A DNA stretch of 64,000 nucleotides from Prochlorococcus sp. AG-363-O16. GTDB taxonomy: Bacteria > Cyanobacteriota > Cyanobacteriia > PCC-6307 > Cyanobiaceae. Each line of letters begins with the position of its first letter. Position 1 is the stretch's first letter. The notes under the pieces were generated by a model, which saw only the letters and a program-made list of their open reading frames with translations, ran no database searches and was not told the origin of the DNA. Below are positions 8,313 through 18,166 of this stretch, in pieces. A program made the position numbers and the translations under genes. Location of the stretch: the NCBI GenBank assembly GCA_003280095.1, contig QCGA01000001.1, forward strand, positions 124,001 through 188,000, written 5' to 3'.

Positions 8313-8828
8313 ATGAGAAGAAATCTTAAAATAAGGCTAAACAAAAGTATTTTTTTTATTTACTTCCCACTGCTTTTAATTCTTGGTGGTTGCAATCAAG
8401 GAGGAAGTATTCAGCCCTTAAATGGGTTAAATGGAATGCTATTAACATCTTCAAACAGCAGAAAAGAACCGGACTTAGAAAGGAATTGGCTAGTGACTTT
8501 ATCTAATTCAAATGGAAAAGAAAAAATAGAATTAATCAACTTAAGAACCCGAAAAGCTATCCCCATTCCAGGAGTCAATAGACCTGATGCCCAACCACTA
8601 AGCGTCAGCATCAGTGCAAATGGAGAACGTATGGCAATAATCAGGCAACGCGCAAACCAAATTGAATTGTTGCTGTATAGAAGGAGGCTAGGAACCTTAC
8701 AACAACTTGAACTGAAGCGAAAAGGTATTCCTCGAAAGGTAAGTCTTGACGGCAAGGGTCGCGTCCTTGCTGTTCAAGTTAGTAGAGACGGCCTCTGGGA
8801 AACCGACTTATTTCGTTTATCTAACTAA
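8313..8828 (+). CDS. TolB-like beta-propeller lipoprotein (second of a pair)
   Basis: 171 residues from the ATG at 8313, 2 bp after the previous stop. N-terminus: basic segment, hydrophobic core and lipobox LGGC (Cys near residue 27), so a predicted lipoprotein. The mature domain repeats the SISANGERMAII and KVSLDGKGRVLAV pattern of TolB/WD-like blades, matching the upstream gene in order and spacing. No catalytic motif seen. Context suggests one transcript ycf66-lipoprotein-lipoprotein. Function unknown; an envelope scaffold is inference. Confidence 0.75.
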   Translation: MRRNLKIRLNKSIFFIYFPLLLILGGCNQGGSIQPLNGLNGMLLTSSNSRKEPDLERNWLVTLSNSNGKEKIELINLRTRKAIPIPGVNRPDAQPLSVSISANGERMAIIRQRANQIELLLYRRRLGTLQQLELKRKGIPRKVSLDGKGRVLAVQVSRDGLWETDLFRLSN

Positions 8829-8851
8829 ATCTTCAATCTAAATGGAATTTT

Positions 8852-9094
8852 TCAAAGAAGAAATCCAATCCAGTGAAGGAAAGAATCATGCGACAGTATC
8901 TCGATTAGGAGAAGCATCAAAAAACCAACCATTGCGAAACGACCGTTGATCCTTTCCGCATAGGTACTCCAACCAAAATCAGGAACGTCAGGTGTAGTCG
9001 CCGAATTCAACAACGTTGATGGGTTTTCCTCAACCTCCTCAGCTTCAGAGGGAGAGTCCTGAGAATCGACAAGGTCTTCGTTAATTTGATTCAT
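8852..9094 (-). CDS. High-light-inducible protein (HLIP)
   Basis: 80-residue one-helix chlorophyll-binding protein. The acidic N-terminal 45 residues are followed by the diagnostic ERINGRFAMVGFLMLLLIE helix, where Glu and Asn are the chlorophyll-ligating pair of the LHC/HLIP superfamily. HLIPs protect PSII assembly and chlorophyll under light or nutrient stress in thylakoids. The gene starts 9 bp after the stop of the ABC transporter, so it is probably the last gene of a HIT-ABC-HLIP operon, an unusual position for a stress gene that often has its own promoter. It converges with the TolB-like lipoprotein gene. Confidence 0.92.
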   Translation of the reverse strand: MNQINEDLVDSQDSPSEAEEVEENPSTLLNSATTPDVPDFGWSTYAERINGRFAMVGFLMLLLIEILSHDSFLHWIGFLL

Positions 9095-9103
9095 CGAATA
9101 AGT

Positions 9104-11095
9104 TCAGGATCGTTCAAGGTCATAACTTGACGTTGGGAAGAGACGCCATTTGCCATCTCCTACCAATTCGAGCACAGACTGATGAAATTCTATAAGAGTT
9201 GGCCTATGACCAACACTTATAAAAGCAAGGTCACGCTCTTTCAACAATTGATATAGATGTTTTTCTGTTTTCACATCCAGAGCACTTGTTGCTTCATCAA
9301 GGACAGCAAATCTAGGAGCATTCAAAAGTAATCGTCCAAATGCCAATCTTTGTTGTTCTCCCAAGGACAAAATACGTGGCCAATCTTGTTTTACATCCAA
9401 ATCGGGGTATCGCTCAATTAGTTGATGCAAATTCACTTCAGCCAAAACAGAACGCAATTGATCATCACTAAAGAGTTCCTCTGAGGTTGGATAACAGAGC
9501 TGTTCCCTGAGGGATCCAAGTAACATATAAGGTTTCTGTGGGATAAATAAAAGGTCTCCAATCTTTGGCCTTTGAATAAGACCTTGGCGTGGGGTCCATA
9601 GACCACTAATCATTCTCAATAAAGAGGTCTTTCCACAACCTGAAGGTCCCACTACTAAAAGACGGTCTGTTTCTTGAATGCTTAAATTCAATGAATTAAC
9701 TATAGGCGTTTCGCTTCCAGGAGGATACAAATCAGCATTCTGAACAAGAATAGAGTTTGTGAAATCAGAAGTTCTCTCATTAAGTGGTATAGCATTTCGG
9801 CTCACTTGTTCAATCTTTGATTGAAAACCTTCTAATCTACTTATCCCCGCAGTGAACTTTGCGAGCTCCTCAATTTGATTTACGACGAAAAATAAAGACC
9901 CTTCAACCATCCCAAAAGCAAAATTAGCCTGTATAAATCCTCCATAATCAATCTCACCAGCAAAATAAGGGACAGCCATAACTAGATATGGGAAAAAATT
10001 ACCTGCATAGCCAATGGAACGACGCATTACATCAATAATTACTCTCCAGATAATTAAAAGATTAAAGTTGCGGACAACTTCCCCAAGACGCCTCTTTGTT
10101 TCCGAAACTTCCGGCTCTTCCCCAGCGTAAAAAGCTATAGATTCTGCATTATCTCTTACATGAACCAATCCATAACGAAAGTCAGCCTCATAACGCAACT
10201 GATCATAGTCAATTCTTACAAGATTTTTACCAGATACAATCAATACTGTAGTAGCAAATGCTGCATATATAAACAATGAAAGTGTAAGCTTTGTGCTTAT
10301 ACTCCAAAGAATAATTATATTCAGCGAAAAGGTTAAAAGAGCATCAAAAATCCCAAGAGTGAATTGTAAACTTTGTCCTGTAAATGCTCTAGTATCATCA
10401 GTAATCCTTTGGTCAGGATTATCAACATCGGTTGCCAATTCATCATTGGGATTTAAAATATAATAAGCTCTATTATTCATATAATCTTTAATAAGACTCT
10501 TAGATAGCCATTCTCTCCAAATAAGACCAAGTTTTAATGTGAAAAAAATCTGAGAAACACGAATAGGCAAAGCAACGACAAAACAACAAGCATAGATTCC
10601 TAAGACCCTATAAAACCCCTCCTCCTGTTTGGCCACTAAAGAATTAGTAAGATCACGTGCAATAAATCCTATTCCTGCATTTATTCCATTCACGGCTAAT
10701 AGCATTAATACAATCACACCAAGAAACAACCAATGTACCCAACGTCCATTCCTTAACTGTTGACGAAAACCAAAAAAACTTAAAGCACCTACGATAAAAA
10801 GAACTGAGAAAATCACTCCCCAAAAGGACTGCCAAATATTGACGACAGTAGCGACTACTCCACTAAAATACTTTTCAGTAAGTAAGGGTTGTGCTCTCTC
10901 AAGTATCTCAATCAATCCTGTTATTCCAACTAAAACTATCCCACCCACACAAAAAAGTAAGGAAATCAAAAGCCAAATAAATTGCCATCCATTGGCCTGA
11001 TCAAGAGGCAAAAAGAAGGGTTGAGCCAAACGACGAAGCTTGCCCACCTGACTTCTTAAACCCTTAGAGGATTCTCTATTTGTTGTAGTAATCAT
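9104..11095 (-). CDS. ABC transporter, fused permease/ATPase (SbmA/BacA-ABCD type)
   Basis: About 663 residues. An N-terminal transmembrane domain with about six spans (residues 35-320) belongs to the SbmA/BacA/peroxisomal ABCD group (it contains the EAxxE-like AESIAFYAGEEPE motif). The C-terminal nucleotide-binding domain has Walker A GPSGCGKTSLLRMI, signature LSLGEQQRLAFGR, Walker B FAVLDEATSALD and H-loop VGHRP. Relatives move peptides, cobalamin or fatty acyl compounds; the substrate here is unknown. I chose the ATG at 11095 (MITTTNRESS) over 11155, which would overlap the HIT gene. The HLIP gene follows by 9 bp. Confidence 0.88.
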   Translation of the reverse strand: MITTTNRESSKGLRSQVGKLRRLAQPFFLPLDQANGWQFIWLLISLLFCVGGIVLVGITGLIEILERAQPLLTEKYFSGVVATVVNIWQSFWGVIFSVLFIVGALSFFGFRQQLRNGRWVHWLFLGVIVLMLLAVNGINAGIGFIARDLTNSLVAKQEEGFYRVLGIYACCFVVALPIRVSQIFFTLKLGLIWREWLSKSLIKDYMNNRAYYILNPNDELATDVDNPDQRITDDTRAFTGQSLQFTLGIFDALLTFSLNIIILWSISTKLTLSLFIYAAFATTVLIVSGKNLVRIDYDQLRYEADFRYGLVHVRDNAESIAFYAGEEPEVSETKRRLGEVVRNFNLLIIWRVIIDVMRRSIGYAGNFFPYLVMAVPYFAGEIDYGGFIQANFAFGMVEGSLFFVVNQIEELAKFTAGISRLEGFQSKIEQVSRNAIPLNERTSDFTNSILVQNADLYPPGSETPIVNSLNLSIQETDRLLVVGPSGCGKTSLLRMISGLWTPRQGLIQRPKIGDLLFIPQKPYMLLGSLREQLCYPTSEELFSDDQLRSVLAEVNLHQLIERYPDLDVKQDWPRILSLGEQQRLAFGRLLLNAPRFAVLDEATSALDVKTEKHLYQLLKERDLAFISVGHRPTLIEFHQSVLELVGDGKWRLFPTSSYDLERS

Positions 11096-11120
11096 TTGAA
11101 CATTCTTGCTATAAGCCGGC

Positions 11121-11501
<381 letters not shown>

Positions 11502-11574
11502 TTAATGCTGCAAAGCTCAAGAACCGGCGGAGAAAGCGGATCAGAATTCAACAAACAAACAAACCAAACCTTCG

Positions 11575-11610
11575 ACAAGCCTTTACAGGACTTATCAGGG
11601 TTTGGCTTGT
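11575..11610 (-). terminator. Candidate terminator hairpin after the 47-residue ORF
   Basis: Perfect 7-bp arms ACAAGCC (11575-11581) and GGCTTGT (11604-11610) separated by 22 bases. It lies 28 bases downstream of the stop of the small minus-strand gene; on that strand a T-rich run (GTTTGGTTTGTTTGTTTG) follows. The long loop makes this a modest terminator call. Confidence 0.35.
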
Positions 11611-11637
11611 AACTTCAAAAGAAGTAATTAGTTGGCT

Positions 11638-11781
11638 TCAAAAATAAGACTTCAATGGCTTTTCTGAATAAGGTTGAGGGCCTATTGGGGGAGGCGTAAC
11701 CCTGTGATCACTTGGGTTGCCCAAGGTGAACTCCAAGGCCTGGGAAAGCCAATGACGAAACCCTTGAAAACTCTTTGCCAT
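11638..11781 (-). CDS. Small conserved-looking hypothetical protein (47 aa)
   Basis: A 47-residue frame on the minus strand between rpsU and the HIT gene, starting ATG at 11781 and ending TGA at 11640-11638. The sequence is protein-like, not random: MAKSFQGFRHWLSQALEF, then TLGNPSDHRVTPPPIGPQPY, then a basic end KPLKSYF. It has an amphipathic N-terminal helix and a proline-rich middle, without a membrane span or cysteines. No strong Shine-Dalgarno. I think it belongs to a small cyanobacterial family of unknown function, from its appearance rather than an alignment. The plus-strand frame over the same bases (11704-11808) is treated as its shadow. Confidence 0.6.
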   Translation of the reverse strand: MAKSFQGFRHWLSQALEFTLGNPSDHRVTPPPIGPQPYSEKPLKSYF

Positions 11782-11910
11782 AGTTACAAAGCACTTATCT
11801 ATTTATAGTTTGGTCCTATCTCACAAAGAAACAACGAGTAAATACACCCGATCCTTGCTTAAATTCTCACAGTAATGAAGAAGCAAGGTGAAAAACGGTT
11901 ATTCAGGAAT

Positions 11911-12081
11911 TCACCGACGGCGGCGACGCAGTTGAGCCTTGCGCTTATATTTTTCTATTGGTGTTTCATGGTGACGTAAGCGCTTAAAATCTCCAAAAAT
12001 TCCAGATTTCGATACTTGCCGCTTGAAGCGACGAAGAGCCGATTCAATACCCTCATTTTCGCCAACCGTAATCTGAGACAT
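11911..12081 (-). CDS. rpsU: 30S ribosomal protein S21
   Basis: 56 residues encoded on the minus strand: [39 protein letters not shown], then [17 protein letters not shown]. This is bacterial S21 with its N-terminal beta segment, basic helices and Arg-rich tail. S21 sits on the 30S platform near the 3' end of 16S rRNA and aids initiation. Downstream on the same strand lies the 47-residue small gene. Confidence 0.97.
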   Translation of the reverse strand: MSQITVGENEGIESALRRFKRQVSKSGIFGDFKRLRHHETPIEKYKRKAQLRRRRR

Positions 12082-12198
12082 AAAAGAATAGAATTTTTAA
12101 GCATACAAATTTAGCAAGCTGTGCCCCTTTAGAAGAGTCTTCAATTCACAGATAAATTCTCGGCGCAGCCAATTTTGAAAAGTTAACCGAAACTTGAG

Positions 12199-12804
12199 CT
12201 AAGAGACTGATCGCACATCTTCTGTATGGAAACCATGTTCAAATAATTCACGACCTAGACCTTCATTATCAGTGACACGGTCAACAAACAAGACACCCTT
12301 GAGATGATCCATCTCGTGTTGAATGCACCTAGCTATTAATCCCTCAGCATTCATTTTTTTAGGACGTCCCATCTCATCTCTAAAGCTGAGCTTTATAGAA
12401 GCTGGCCTTACGACATTTAAATAAACCCCTGGGATACTCAAACAGCCTTCTTCATAAGTTTCAAGTGTGGCACTAGAGGCAATGATCTCAGGGTTGATCA
12501 ATACAAGTGGTGGAGTGGTTGGGTTCTCAATATCTAGATCTATAACTAAAAGCTGCTTATGAATACCTATTTGTGGAGCAGCAAGACCAATGCCCTGGGC
12601 AGAGTACATGCTACGAAGCATGTCTCTTGCTAATTCCCTGACAGATTCATCAACCTTGCTAATCCTTCTGGCTTCTTTCCTCAAAACCTTGTCACCGAGT
12701 CTATATATCTCAAGAGGTGGGTTATCCAAAGCCTCCTTTGGGACAGCAACAGAAGCATTGTCCTTTTCAGCATTTCGGGCCAACTGAGCAAAGCTTCTAG
12801 CCAA
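12199..12804 (-). CDS. def: Peptide deformylase
   Basis: 201 residues, type 1B-like. Removes the formyl group from nascent proteins; a metalloenzyme. All three family motifs are intact: GIGLAAPQIG (motif 1), EGCLSIPG (motif 2, metal-binding Cys) and QHEMDHLKG (motif 3, HExxH). The start is a TTG at 12804 with AGG seven bases upstream; a roughly 25-residue N-terminal extension precedes the catalytic core, as in other cyanobacterial Def. Divergent from the S9 peptidase. Confidence 0.96.
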   Translation of the reverse strand: MARSFAQLARNAEKDNASVAVPKEALDNPPLEIYRLGDKVLRKEARRISKVDESVRELARDMLRSMYSAQGIGLAAPQIGIHKQLLVIDLDIENPTTPPLVLINPEIIASSATLETYEEGCLSIPGVYLNVVRPASIKLSFRDEMGRPKKMNAEGLIARCIQHEMDHLKGVLFVDRVTDNEGLGRELFEHGFHTEDVRSVS

Positions 12805-12878
12805 GGGAATACCTAAATCTGATTAGATAATTGATTTTAGGCAGCCAAAAGAACCAATCAACAAATTCCCCAATAGAA

Positions 12879-14831
12879 ATGACAAGTTTTAGTTTTCAGA
12901 AACCCAAAAATCTAAAAAAAGCAATTTCAGCAACCCTTGCTCTAGCAGAAAACCCAACTTTCAAAGAACCTTGTCTAATTAACGATTGGGTTGCTTGGCT
13001 AGAACAACGGCCTGAAGAAAGAGGTCGAACCACTCTCCTTATCAGACCATGGTTCCGTAAAGACCTGACTCCACAAGAACTCACACTTTCGCCAATCAAT
13101 CTCCGAAGCAGAGTTCATGACTATGGAGGGGGTGTTTTTACTACAGCAACCGAAGGAGATCAATTACATGTTGCCTGGATTGACGATTCTGATGGCTGTC
13201 TTTGGTATCAATCATGGGAAGGATTAAATCAGATAATTGCAACAGAAGAAAACTGGCTGAAGCCAATAAAAAAAGCTAAAAGACTTTCCCGAATAGGTGC
13301 ATCTGCTCTTGCAGACGGTCTAATCGATTTCAATAGAAAGAGATGGATTGGAGTAATGGAATCAGGCAATAAAGACTTCCTAGTGGAATTTGCATTAAAT
13401 GAGATAGAACAAGAACCTAGAATCCTTCATGAAGCACTTGACTTCGCTGGTTATACAGCAATAAGTCCAAGTGGTGATCAAATTAGCTGGGTTGAATGGC
13501 AACAACCTTGGATGCCCTGGGATTCGAGCCAACTCTGGTTAGCAAAAATCGATAAAAAAGGAACCTTCCAAAACAAAGTTCTAATTGCAGGGAGACAAGA
13601 TCAGGAGACCACTCAAATATCTGTTTTTCAACCAATCTGGTCAACTGCTGAAGAACTACTGATCGCAGAAGACAGCTCTGGCTGGTGGAATCTGATGGTA
13701 TCCATTCCTACAAATTCCACAAAACCACTCAAATGGAATTCCCTTTGGCCGATGGAGGCTGAAACAGCCATGCCTCAATGGGTATATGGAATGAGTACCA
13801 CTGCATGGGCTGGAGAAGAAGTTCTTGCATCTATTTGCAAGAACGGGCGTTGGAGTCTAAAAATGCTTGACAAAGAAGGGACGGTTCAAAACATTGACCA
13901 ACCCTTTGACGATCTAAGTGGTTTAAAAGCAACCCAGGGAAGGGCTGTTCTAATTGCAAGCAATCCTGTGAAAGGGAATGGTTTACTCGAAATAGATCTA
14001 GCTCAAAAAAGCTGGAGTCACTCACCCAGCTCACCTCCTTTATTGAAGGAAGACGAAATAAGTACCGCTGAAGCTATCTGGTTTGAGGGCTACCAAGGCC
14101 ATTTAACCCATGCCTGGTATTACCCACCCACTAGAGACTGTGAAGGGACTCCTCCTTTACTTGTGAAAAGTCACAGTGGGCCGACCAGTATGACGAACCC
14201 AGGGTTCAACAAAATAATCCAATTCTGGACTTCCAGAGGTTGGGCCGTGGTGGATGTCAACTATGGAGGATCCACCGGGTTTGGGCGCAGATATCGAGAA
14301 CGACTTAAACAAGGATGGGGCATAGTTGATGTTCATGACTGTGCTAACGCAGCAAAAACACTAATCCAATGTGGCAAAGCAAACAGCAGTCAAGTTGCAA
14401 TTGAAGGAGGAAGTGCAGGAGGGTTTACAACATTATCGTGTCTATGTTTTACCGACATTTTCAAAGTAGGTGCATGCCGATATGCCGTAAGTGATCTCAC
14501 ATCAATGATTAAAAGTACTCATCGTTTCGAAGCTCGCTACTTAGATAGCTTAATAGGGGAATTCCCTCAACAAGAAAGACTTTACATCGAACGCTCACCA
14601 TTAATGAACGCAAATAAAATCAATTGTCCAGTAATCTTCTTCCAGGGACTCAAAGACAAAGTTGTTCCCTTTCAACAAACACAACGCATGGTATCAGCAT
14701 TAAAAAATAACAATATTCCTGTAGAACTACATACTTTCTCAGAAGAAGGTCATGGGTTTAGAGACAGTAAAGTTCAAATCAAAGTACTTGAAAAGACAGA
14801 ACAATTTTTCAGAAAACATCTAAATCTCTAA
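12879..14831 (+). CDS. S9 family (prolyl oligopeptidase-like) peptidase
   Basis: About 650 residues: an N-terminal seven-bladed propeller-like region (residues 1-390) followed by an alpha/beta-hydrolase domain. The catalytic triad is visible: nucleophile elbow GGSAGG, Asp in GLKDKVVP and His in EEGHGF near the end. Related cytoplasmic enzymes are acylaminoacyl or dipeptidyl peptidases that trim short peptides. I prefer the ATG at 12879 (MTSFSFQKPKN); a TTG at 12831 would add 16 residues. No signal peptide. It ends with a 4-bp convergent overlap with sufS. Confidence 0.88.
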   Translation: MTSFSFQKPKNLKKAISATLALAENPTFKEPCLINDWVAWLEQRPEERGRTTLLIRPWFRKDLTPQELTLSPINLRSRVHDYGGGVFTTATEGDQLHVAWIDDSDGCLWYQSWEGLNQIIATEENWLKPIKKAKRLSRIGASALADGLIDFNRKRWIGVMESGNKDFLVEFALNEIEQEPRILHEALDFAGYTAISPSGDQISWVEWQQPWMPWDSSQLWLAKIDKKGTFQNKVLIAGRQDQETTQISVFQPIWSTAEELLIAEDSSGWWNLMVSIPTNSTKPLKWNSLWPMEAETAMPQWVYGMSTTAWAGEEVLASICKNGRWSLKMLDKEGTVQNIDQPFDDLSGLKATQGRAVLIASNPVKGNGLLEIDLAQKSWSHSPSSPPLLKEDEISTAEAIWFEGYQGHLTHAWYYPPTRDCEGTPPLLVKSHSGPTSMTNPGFNKIIQFWTSRGWAVVDVNYGGSTGFGRRYRERLKQGWGIVDVHDCANAAKTLIQCGKANSSQVAIEGGSAGGFTTLSCLCFTDIFKVGACRYAVSDLTSMIKSTHRFEARYLDSLIGEFPQQERLYIERSPLMNANKINCPVIFFQGLKDKVVPFQQTQRMVSALKNNNIPVELHTFSEEGHGFRDSKVQIKVLEKTEQFFRKHLNL

Positions 14832-16087
14832 TTATGCTGGTTTAGAAAATTAACTATAGAAATTAATTCTTCATAGAAATTATCAATTTCTTCAATCGTA
14901 GAAGTAAAACTAAGACTTGCTCTAGCTGTAGAATTTAATCCATAATGTCTATGCAAAGGTTGACAACAATGATGTCCACTACGAATACAAATCCCACTGG
15001 CATCTAATAATGAAGCAATATCATTTGAATGAATATTATCTATAGTAAAAGATGCTAAAATACCTCTGTCTAATTGCTGGTCTGGCGATGGGCCAAGCAC
15101 TCGAAGGCCTTTTATAGAATTTAAAGCTTGAAACAGATGTCGAGTAAGCTGTCTCTCCCAACCCTGAATTCTTTCCCAGCCTAAGTTATCTAGATAATTA
15201 AGAGCCTCACCCATGGCAATCGCCTCTCCAATTGCAGGCGTACCAGCTTCAAATTTATGCGGCAGATCTGACCAAGTACTTTTGTCTAGAAATACTTCTT
15301 TGATCATCTCACCACCACCCAGGAAAGGAGGGATCTGATCAAGGATTTCTTCCCGTGACCAAAGAAACCCAATACCAGTTGGGCCACAAAGCTTATGGGA
15401 AGAACCTACAAGGAAATCTATATCCAATTCTTTCACAGAAACTTTTCTATGGGCCAAACTTTGGCACCCATCAACTAGAACCAAAGCCCCAGATTTATGG
15501 GCTATATTTACTACCTCAGCAATTGGGTTGCAACAACCCAAAGTATTACTAACATGAACCAAACTAACTAGTTTCGTTCGCTGATTTAATTTTGAGCAAA
15601 AATCTGAGATATCCAACTCTCCTGAAGGTGTGAGGCCTATATATCGAAGTAGACATCCTGTCCTTTTTGCTAACAATTGCCAAGGGACAAGATTACTATG
15701 ATGCTCCATCACAGTTAGCAATATTTCATCCCCTTCAGAGATTAAGAAATCACCCCAAGAATGTGCAACAAGGTTGATGGCTTCAGTTGCATTTCGAGTA
15801 AAAACAATTTCATTTGAAGAGCTTGCGTCAACAAATCTTGCAGTAATATCTCTCGCTCTTTCAAAAGATTGAGTTGCTCTTGCGCTTAGTTGGTGAGCAC
15901 CCCTATGAACATTAGCATTTTCATTGCTATAATAGTTATCAAGTGCTTTTAATACTTGATAAGGTTTTTGACTAGTTGCGGCATAATCAAAATAAATAAA
16001 TGGGGTTGTTGACGAGTCCTTATTAACAAGAAGTGGAAAATCATTTCTTGTGGTTTCAGCTAGATTTTCTATAGAGATTTCGTTCAC
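14828..16087 (-). CDS. sufS: Cysteine desulfurase SufS
   Basis: About 419 residues. PLP-dependent enzyme that takes sulfur from cysteine as a persulfide for the SufBCD scaffold. Seen: FDYAATSQKP near the N-terminus, the HHSNLVPW segment, the PLP-binding lysine in SSHKLCGPTGIGFLW, and the catalytic cysteine in RSGHHCCQPL. The best start is the GTG at 16087, which overlaps the sufD stop in a GTGA tetranucleotide; an upstream GTG/ATG-like extension to 16123 lies inside sufD and is less likely. Last gene of the sufBCDS operon. Confidence 0.95.
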   Translation of the reverse strand: MNEISIENLAETTRNDFPLLVNKDSSTTPFIYFDYAATSQKPYQVLKALDNYYSNENANVHRGAHQLSARATQSFERARDITARFVDASSSNEIVFTRNATEAINLVAHSWGDFLISEGDEILLTVMEHHSNLVPWQLLAKRTGCLLRYIGLTPSGELDISDFCSKLNQRTKLVSLVHVSNTLGCCNPIAEVVNIAHKSGALVLVDGCQSLAHRKVSVKELDIDFLVGSSHKLCGPTGIGFLWSREEILDQIPPFLGGGEMIKEVFLDKSTWSDLPHKFEAGTPAIGEAIAMGEALNYLDNLGWERIQGWERQLTRHLFQALNSIKGLRVLGPSPDQQLDRGILASFTIDNIHSNDIASLLDASGICIRSGHHCCQPLHRHYGLNSTARASLSFTSTIEEIDNFYEELISIVNFLNQHN

Positions 16088-17322
16088 TGTAAACTCACAA
16101 GAAGCTGATCGAGATTGATCCAATTCTCCAATTCAACTGGTGAATTTTCAAATATGTCATAACAAAAGCCCTTTAACAATAGATTAGTTGCCTGTTTAGA
16201 TTCGATCCCTCGACTTTGAAGATAGAAAAGTTCTTCCTGTTGTAATTGACTGACTGTTGCTCCATGTGCACACTTGACATCATCTGCAACTATTTTCAAC
16301 TCTGGCTTGGTATCAATTCTCGCTCGATCAGAAAGCAGAAGATTACGACTTAATTGGGAAGCATTGGTCCTCTGTGCAATCTTTGGAACATCAATTAATC
16401 CATGAAAAATAGAGTGGGAAGATCCTGAAATAACTGATTTCTGCAATTGATCAAATGAACCTTCCGGGCCATCGAATCTAACTGTTGAATGAGTGCTTGA
16501 TTGTTCAATACCTTTTGTGATCTGCAAGCCTCTGATTGTCGAATTTGCATTACCATCTACTTGCAATAAAGATGACTCGAATCTTGCAAATTCCCAGCCA
16601 TACTGAATAAAGTTTAATGCGTATTCGCTATTCAAATCTTGTTGAACACTAATTTGAGACATCAGGCTTGAATCTCCACTTCCCCTTGCAAGCCAACTAT
16701 GAGTAAACTTCGCATCGGACCCTACATGAATCTCTAACAAATGACTTTGTGCTGAATTAGCTTCCCCAAGAAAAACTTGCAAAAGATCGAGTTCAGCCTT
16801 CTCTTCCAAAATAATTAATAGTCGTGTCGGCATAAGTTCATTGGAATTAGCTCGAAGTATCACTTCAATCGGAGGAACTTTCTTTCCACTAATTAAAAGA
16901 CCCAAAACACAACTTGCAGAAGCTTGGTTAATTGCTATAGGCCACTCAGTAGTTGAAGGGCATTTATCAAGAGTTTGACCAAGAAATCTCTCAAGTTCAT
17001 CATTAGAAAGTAAACGACATCCGTCAGGTAAAGATAAAGATCCCAGGTCACTTCTCGAGTCTAAAAATAAGCGAAATCTATCTTGCGGCACAACAGGCAA
17101 TGAGTCCTGTTCAGAAGAAGAAGAATTAAGCGTTTCTGAAGAAACCGGTAATGACAGCAATTCTTCCAAACGTGTCAAATCAGCTAATCGCCAAGGGTCC
17201 TGTGTCCTGGCAGGCATTCCTATCTTCGAAAGATGTTGTCGACCATTTCGTTGAACAGTTTTAAGTACACCATTAGGAGAACTCAAAGCCTCTAGCCACT
17301 TCCTTGTCGCGAGCATGATCAA
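16084..17322 (-). CDS. sufD: Fe-S cluster assembly protein SufD
   Basis: 412 residues. SufD partners SufB and the ATPase SufC in the SufBC2D scaffold that builds Fe-S clusters in the cytoplasm. The C-terminal beta-helix core contains [19 protein letters not shown], the [11 protein letters not shown] motif with the conserved Cys/His, and the LFYLQSRGI stretch shared with SufB. Either the TTG at 17322 (TTGA overlap with the sufC stop) or the ATG at 17316 starts it. Third gene of sufBCDS. Confidence 0.95.
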   Translation of the reverse strand: MIMLATRKWLEALSSPNGVLKTVQRNGRQHLSKIGMPARTQDPWRLADLTRLEELLSLPVSSETLNSSSSEQDSLPVVPQDRFRLFLDSRSDLGSLSLPDGCRLLSNDELERFLGQTLDKCPSTTEWPIAINQASASCVLGLLISGKKVPPIEVILRANSNELMPTRLLIILEEKAELDLLQVFLGEANSAQSHLLEIHVGSDAKFTHSWLARGSGDSSLMSQISVQQDLNSEYALNFIQYGWEFARFESSLLQVDGNANSTIRGLQITKGIEQSSTHSTVRFDGPEGSFDQLQKSVISGSSHSIFHGLIDVPKIAQRTNASQLSRNLLLSDRARIDTKPELKIVADDVKCAHGATVSQLQQEELFYLQSRGIESKQATNLLLKGFCYDIFENSPVELENWINLDQLLVSLQ

Positions 17323-18107
17323 TCTGCCTCCTGATTGGCGAAAGATTCATCAACCCATTCATAACCAGATTGTTCTAACTTCAATGCAAGCTCACTTCCT
17401 CCTGTGCGCAAAATCCTTCCATTAGACATCACATGTACAAAATCAGGTTTAATCTCATTCAATAAACGCTGGTAATGAGTTATCAACAAAGTGGCGGTTT
17501 CAGGAGTTGCTAGTTGATTAACCCCCGAGGCGACAATTCGCAATGCATCTATATCAAGACCCGAATCAGTTTCATCAAGTATTGAAATCAATGGTTCTAA
17601 TAAAGCCATCTGAAGAATTTCATTGCGTTTTTTCTCCCCGCCAGAGAAACCCTCATTAACACTTCTCTCAAGGAAAGCTGGGTCCATCTGTACAACCTTT
17701 AATCGCTCATGGACAAAGTCCTCAAACTCAAAAGTATCTAACTCAGACCGTCCAGACTGTTGGCGACGTGCATTGGTTGCAACCCTCAAAAATTCCAAAT
17801 TACTAACTCCAGGGATTTCAACGGGATATTGAAATCCAAGGAACACCCCTATACGAGATCTTTCTTCCGGGGTGAGATTCAGGAGATCTTCTCCCTTAAA
17901 CCTTACAGATCCAGCTGTCACTACATATGAAGGATGACCTGCAAGAACCTTTGCCAAGGTACTTTTCCCACTTCCGTTTCTACCCATCAACGCATGTACT
18001 TCACCAGCGCGTAAAACCAAGTTCACACCATTGAGAATTACCTGATCCTCAACTCGAGCATGAAGGTCAGAAATTTCAAGAATTAGGGGTGCTTCTGAAG
18101 AGATCAC
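17319..18107 (-). CDS. sufC: Fe-S cluster assembly ATPase SufC
   Basis: 262 residues, GTG start. ABC-type ATPase driving conformational change of SufB-SufD. It has Walker [17 protein letters not shown], the family Q-loop region [14 protein letters not shown], signature [14 protein letters not shown], Walker [17 protein letters not shown] and the switch His in ITHYQRLL. Its stop overlaps the sufD start region by four bases; sufB ends 59 bp upstream. Confidence 0.97.
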   Translation of the reverse strand: MISSEAPLILEISDLHARVEDQVILNGVNLVLRAGEVHALMGRNGSGKSTLAKVLAGHPSYVVTAGSVRFKGEDLLNLTPEERSRIGVFLGFQYPVEIPGVSNLEFLRVATNARRQQSGRSELDTFEFEDFVHERLKVVQMDPAFLERSVNEGFSGGEKKRNEILQMALLEPLISILDETDSGLDIDALRIVASGVNQLATPETATLLITHYQRLLNEIKPDFVHVMSNGRILRTGGSELALKLEQSGYEWVDESFANQEAD

Positions 18108-18166
18108 TTAAAAAATTGAAAGCGTGATGATGGAAAAATCGACATTAAAATGTAACAAGGTAATCT

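Noticed and set aside
11505..11612. 35-codon plus frame MLQSSRTGGESG...
   Set aside because: No ribosome site at the right distance and it runs through the hairpin behind the minus gene.
11704..11808. 34-codon plus frame with GGGGGAGG upstream
   Set aside because: Lies opposite the better minus-strand 47-residue frame and ends in a non-protein-like tail.
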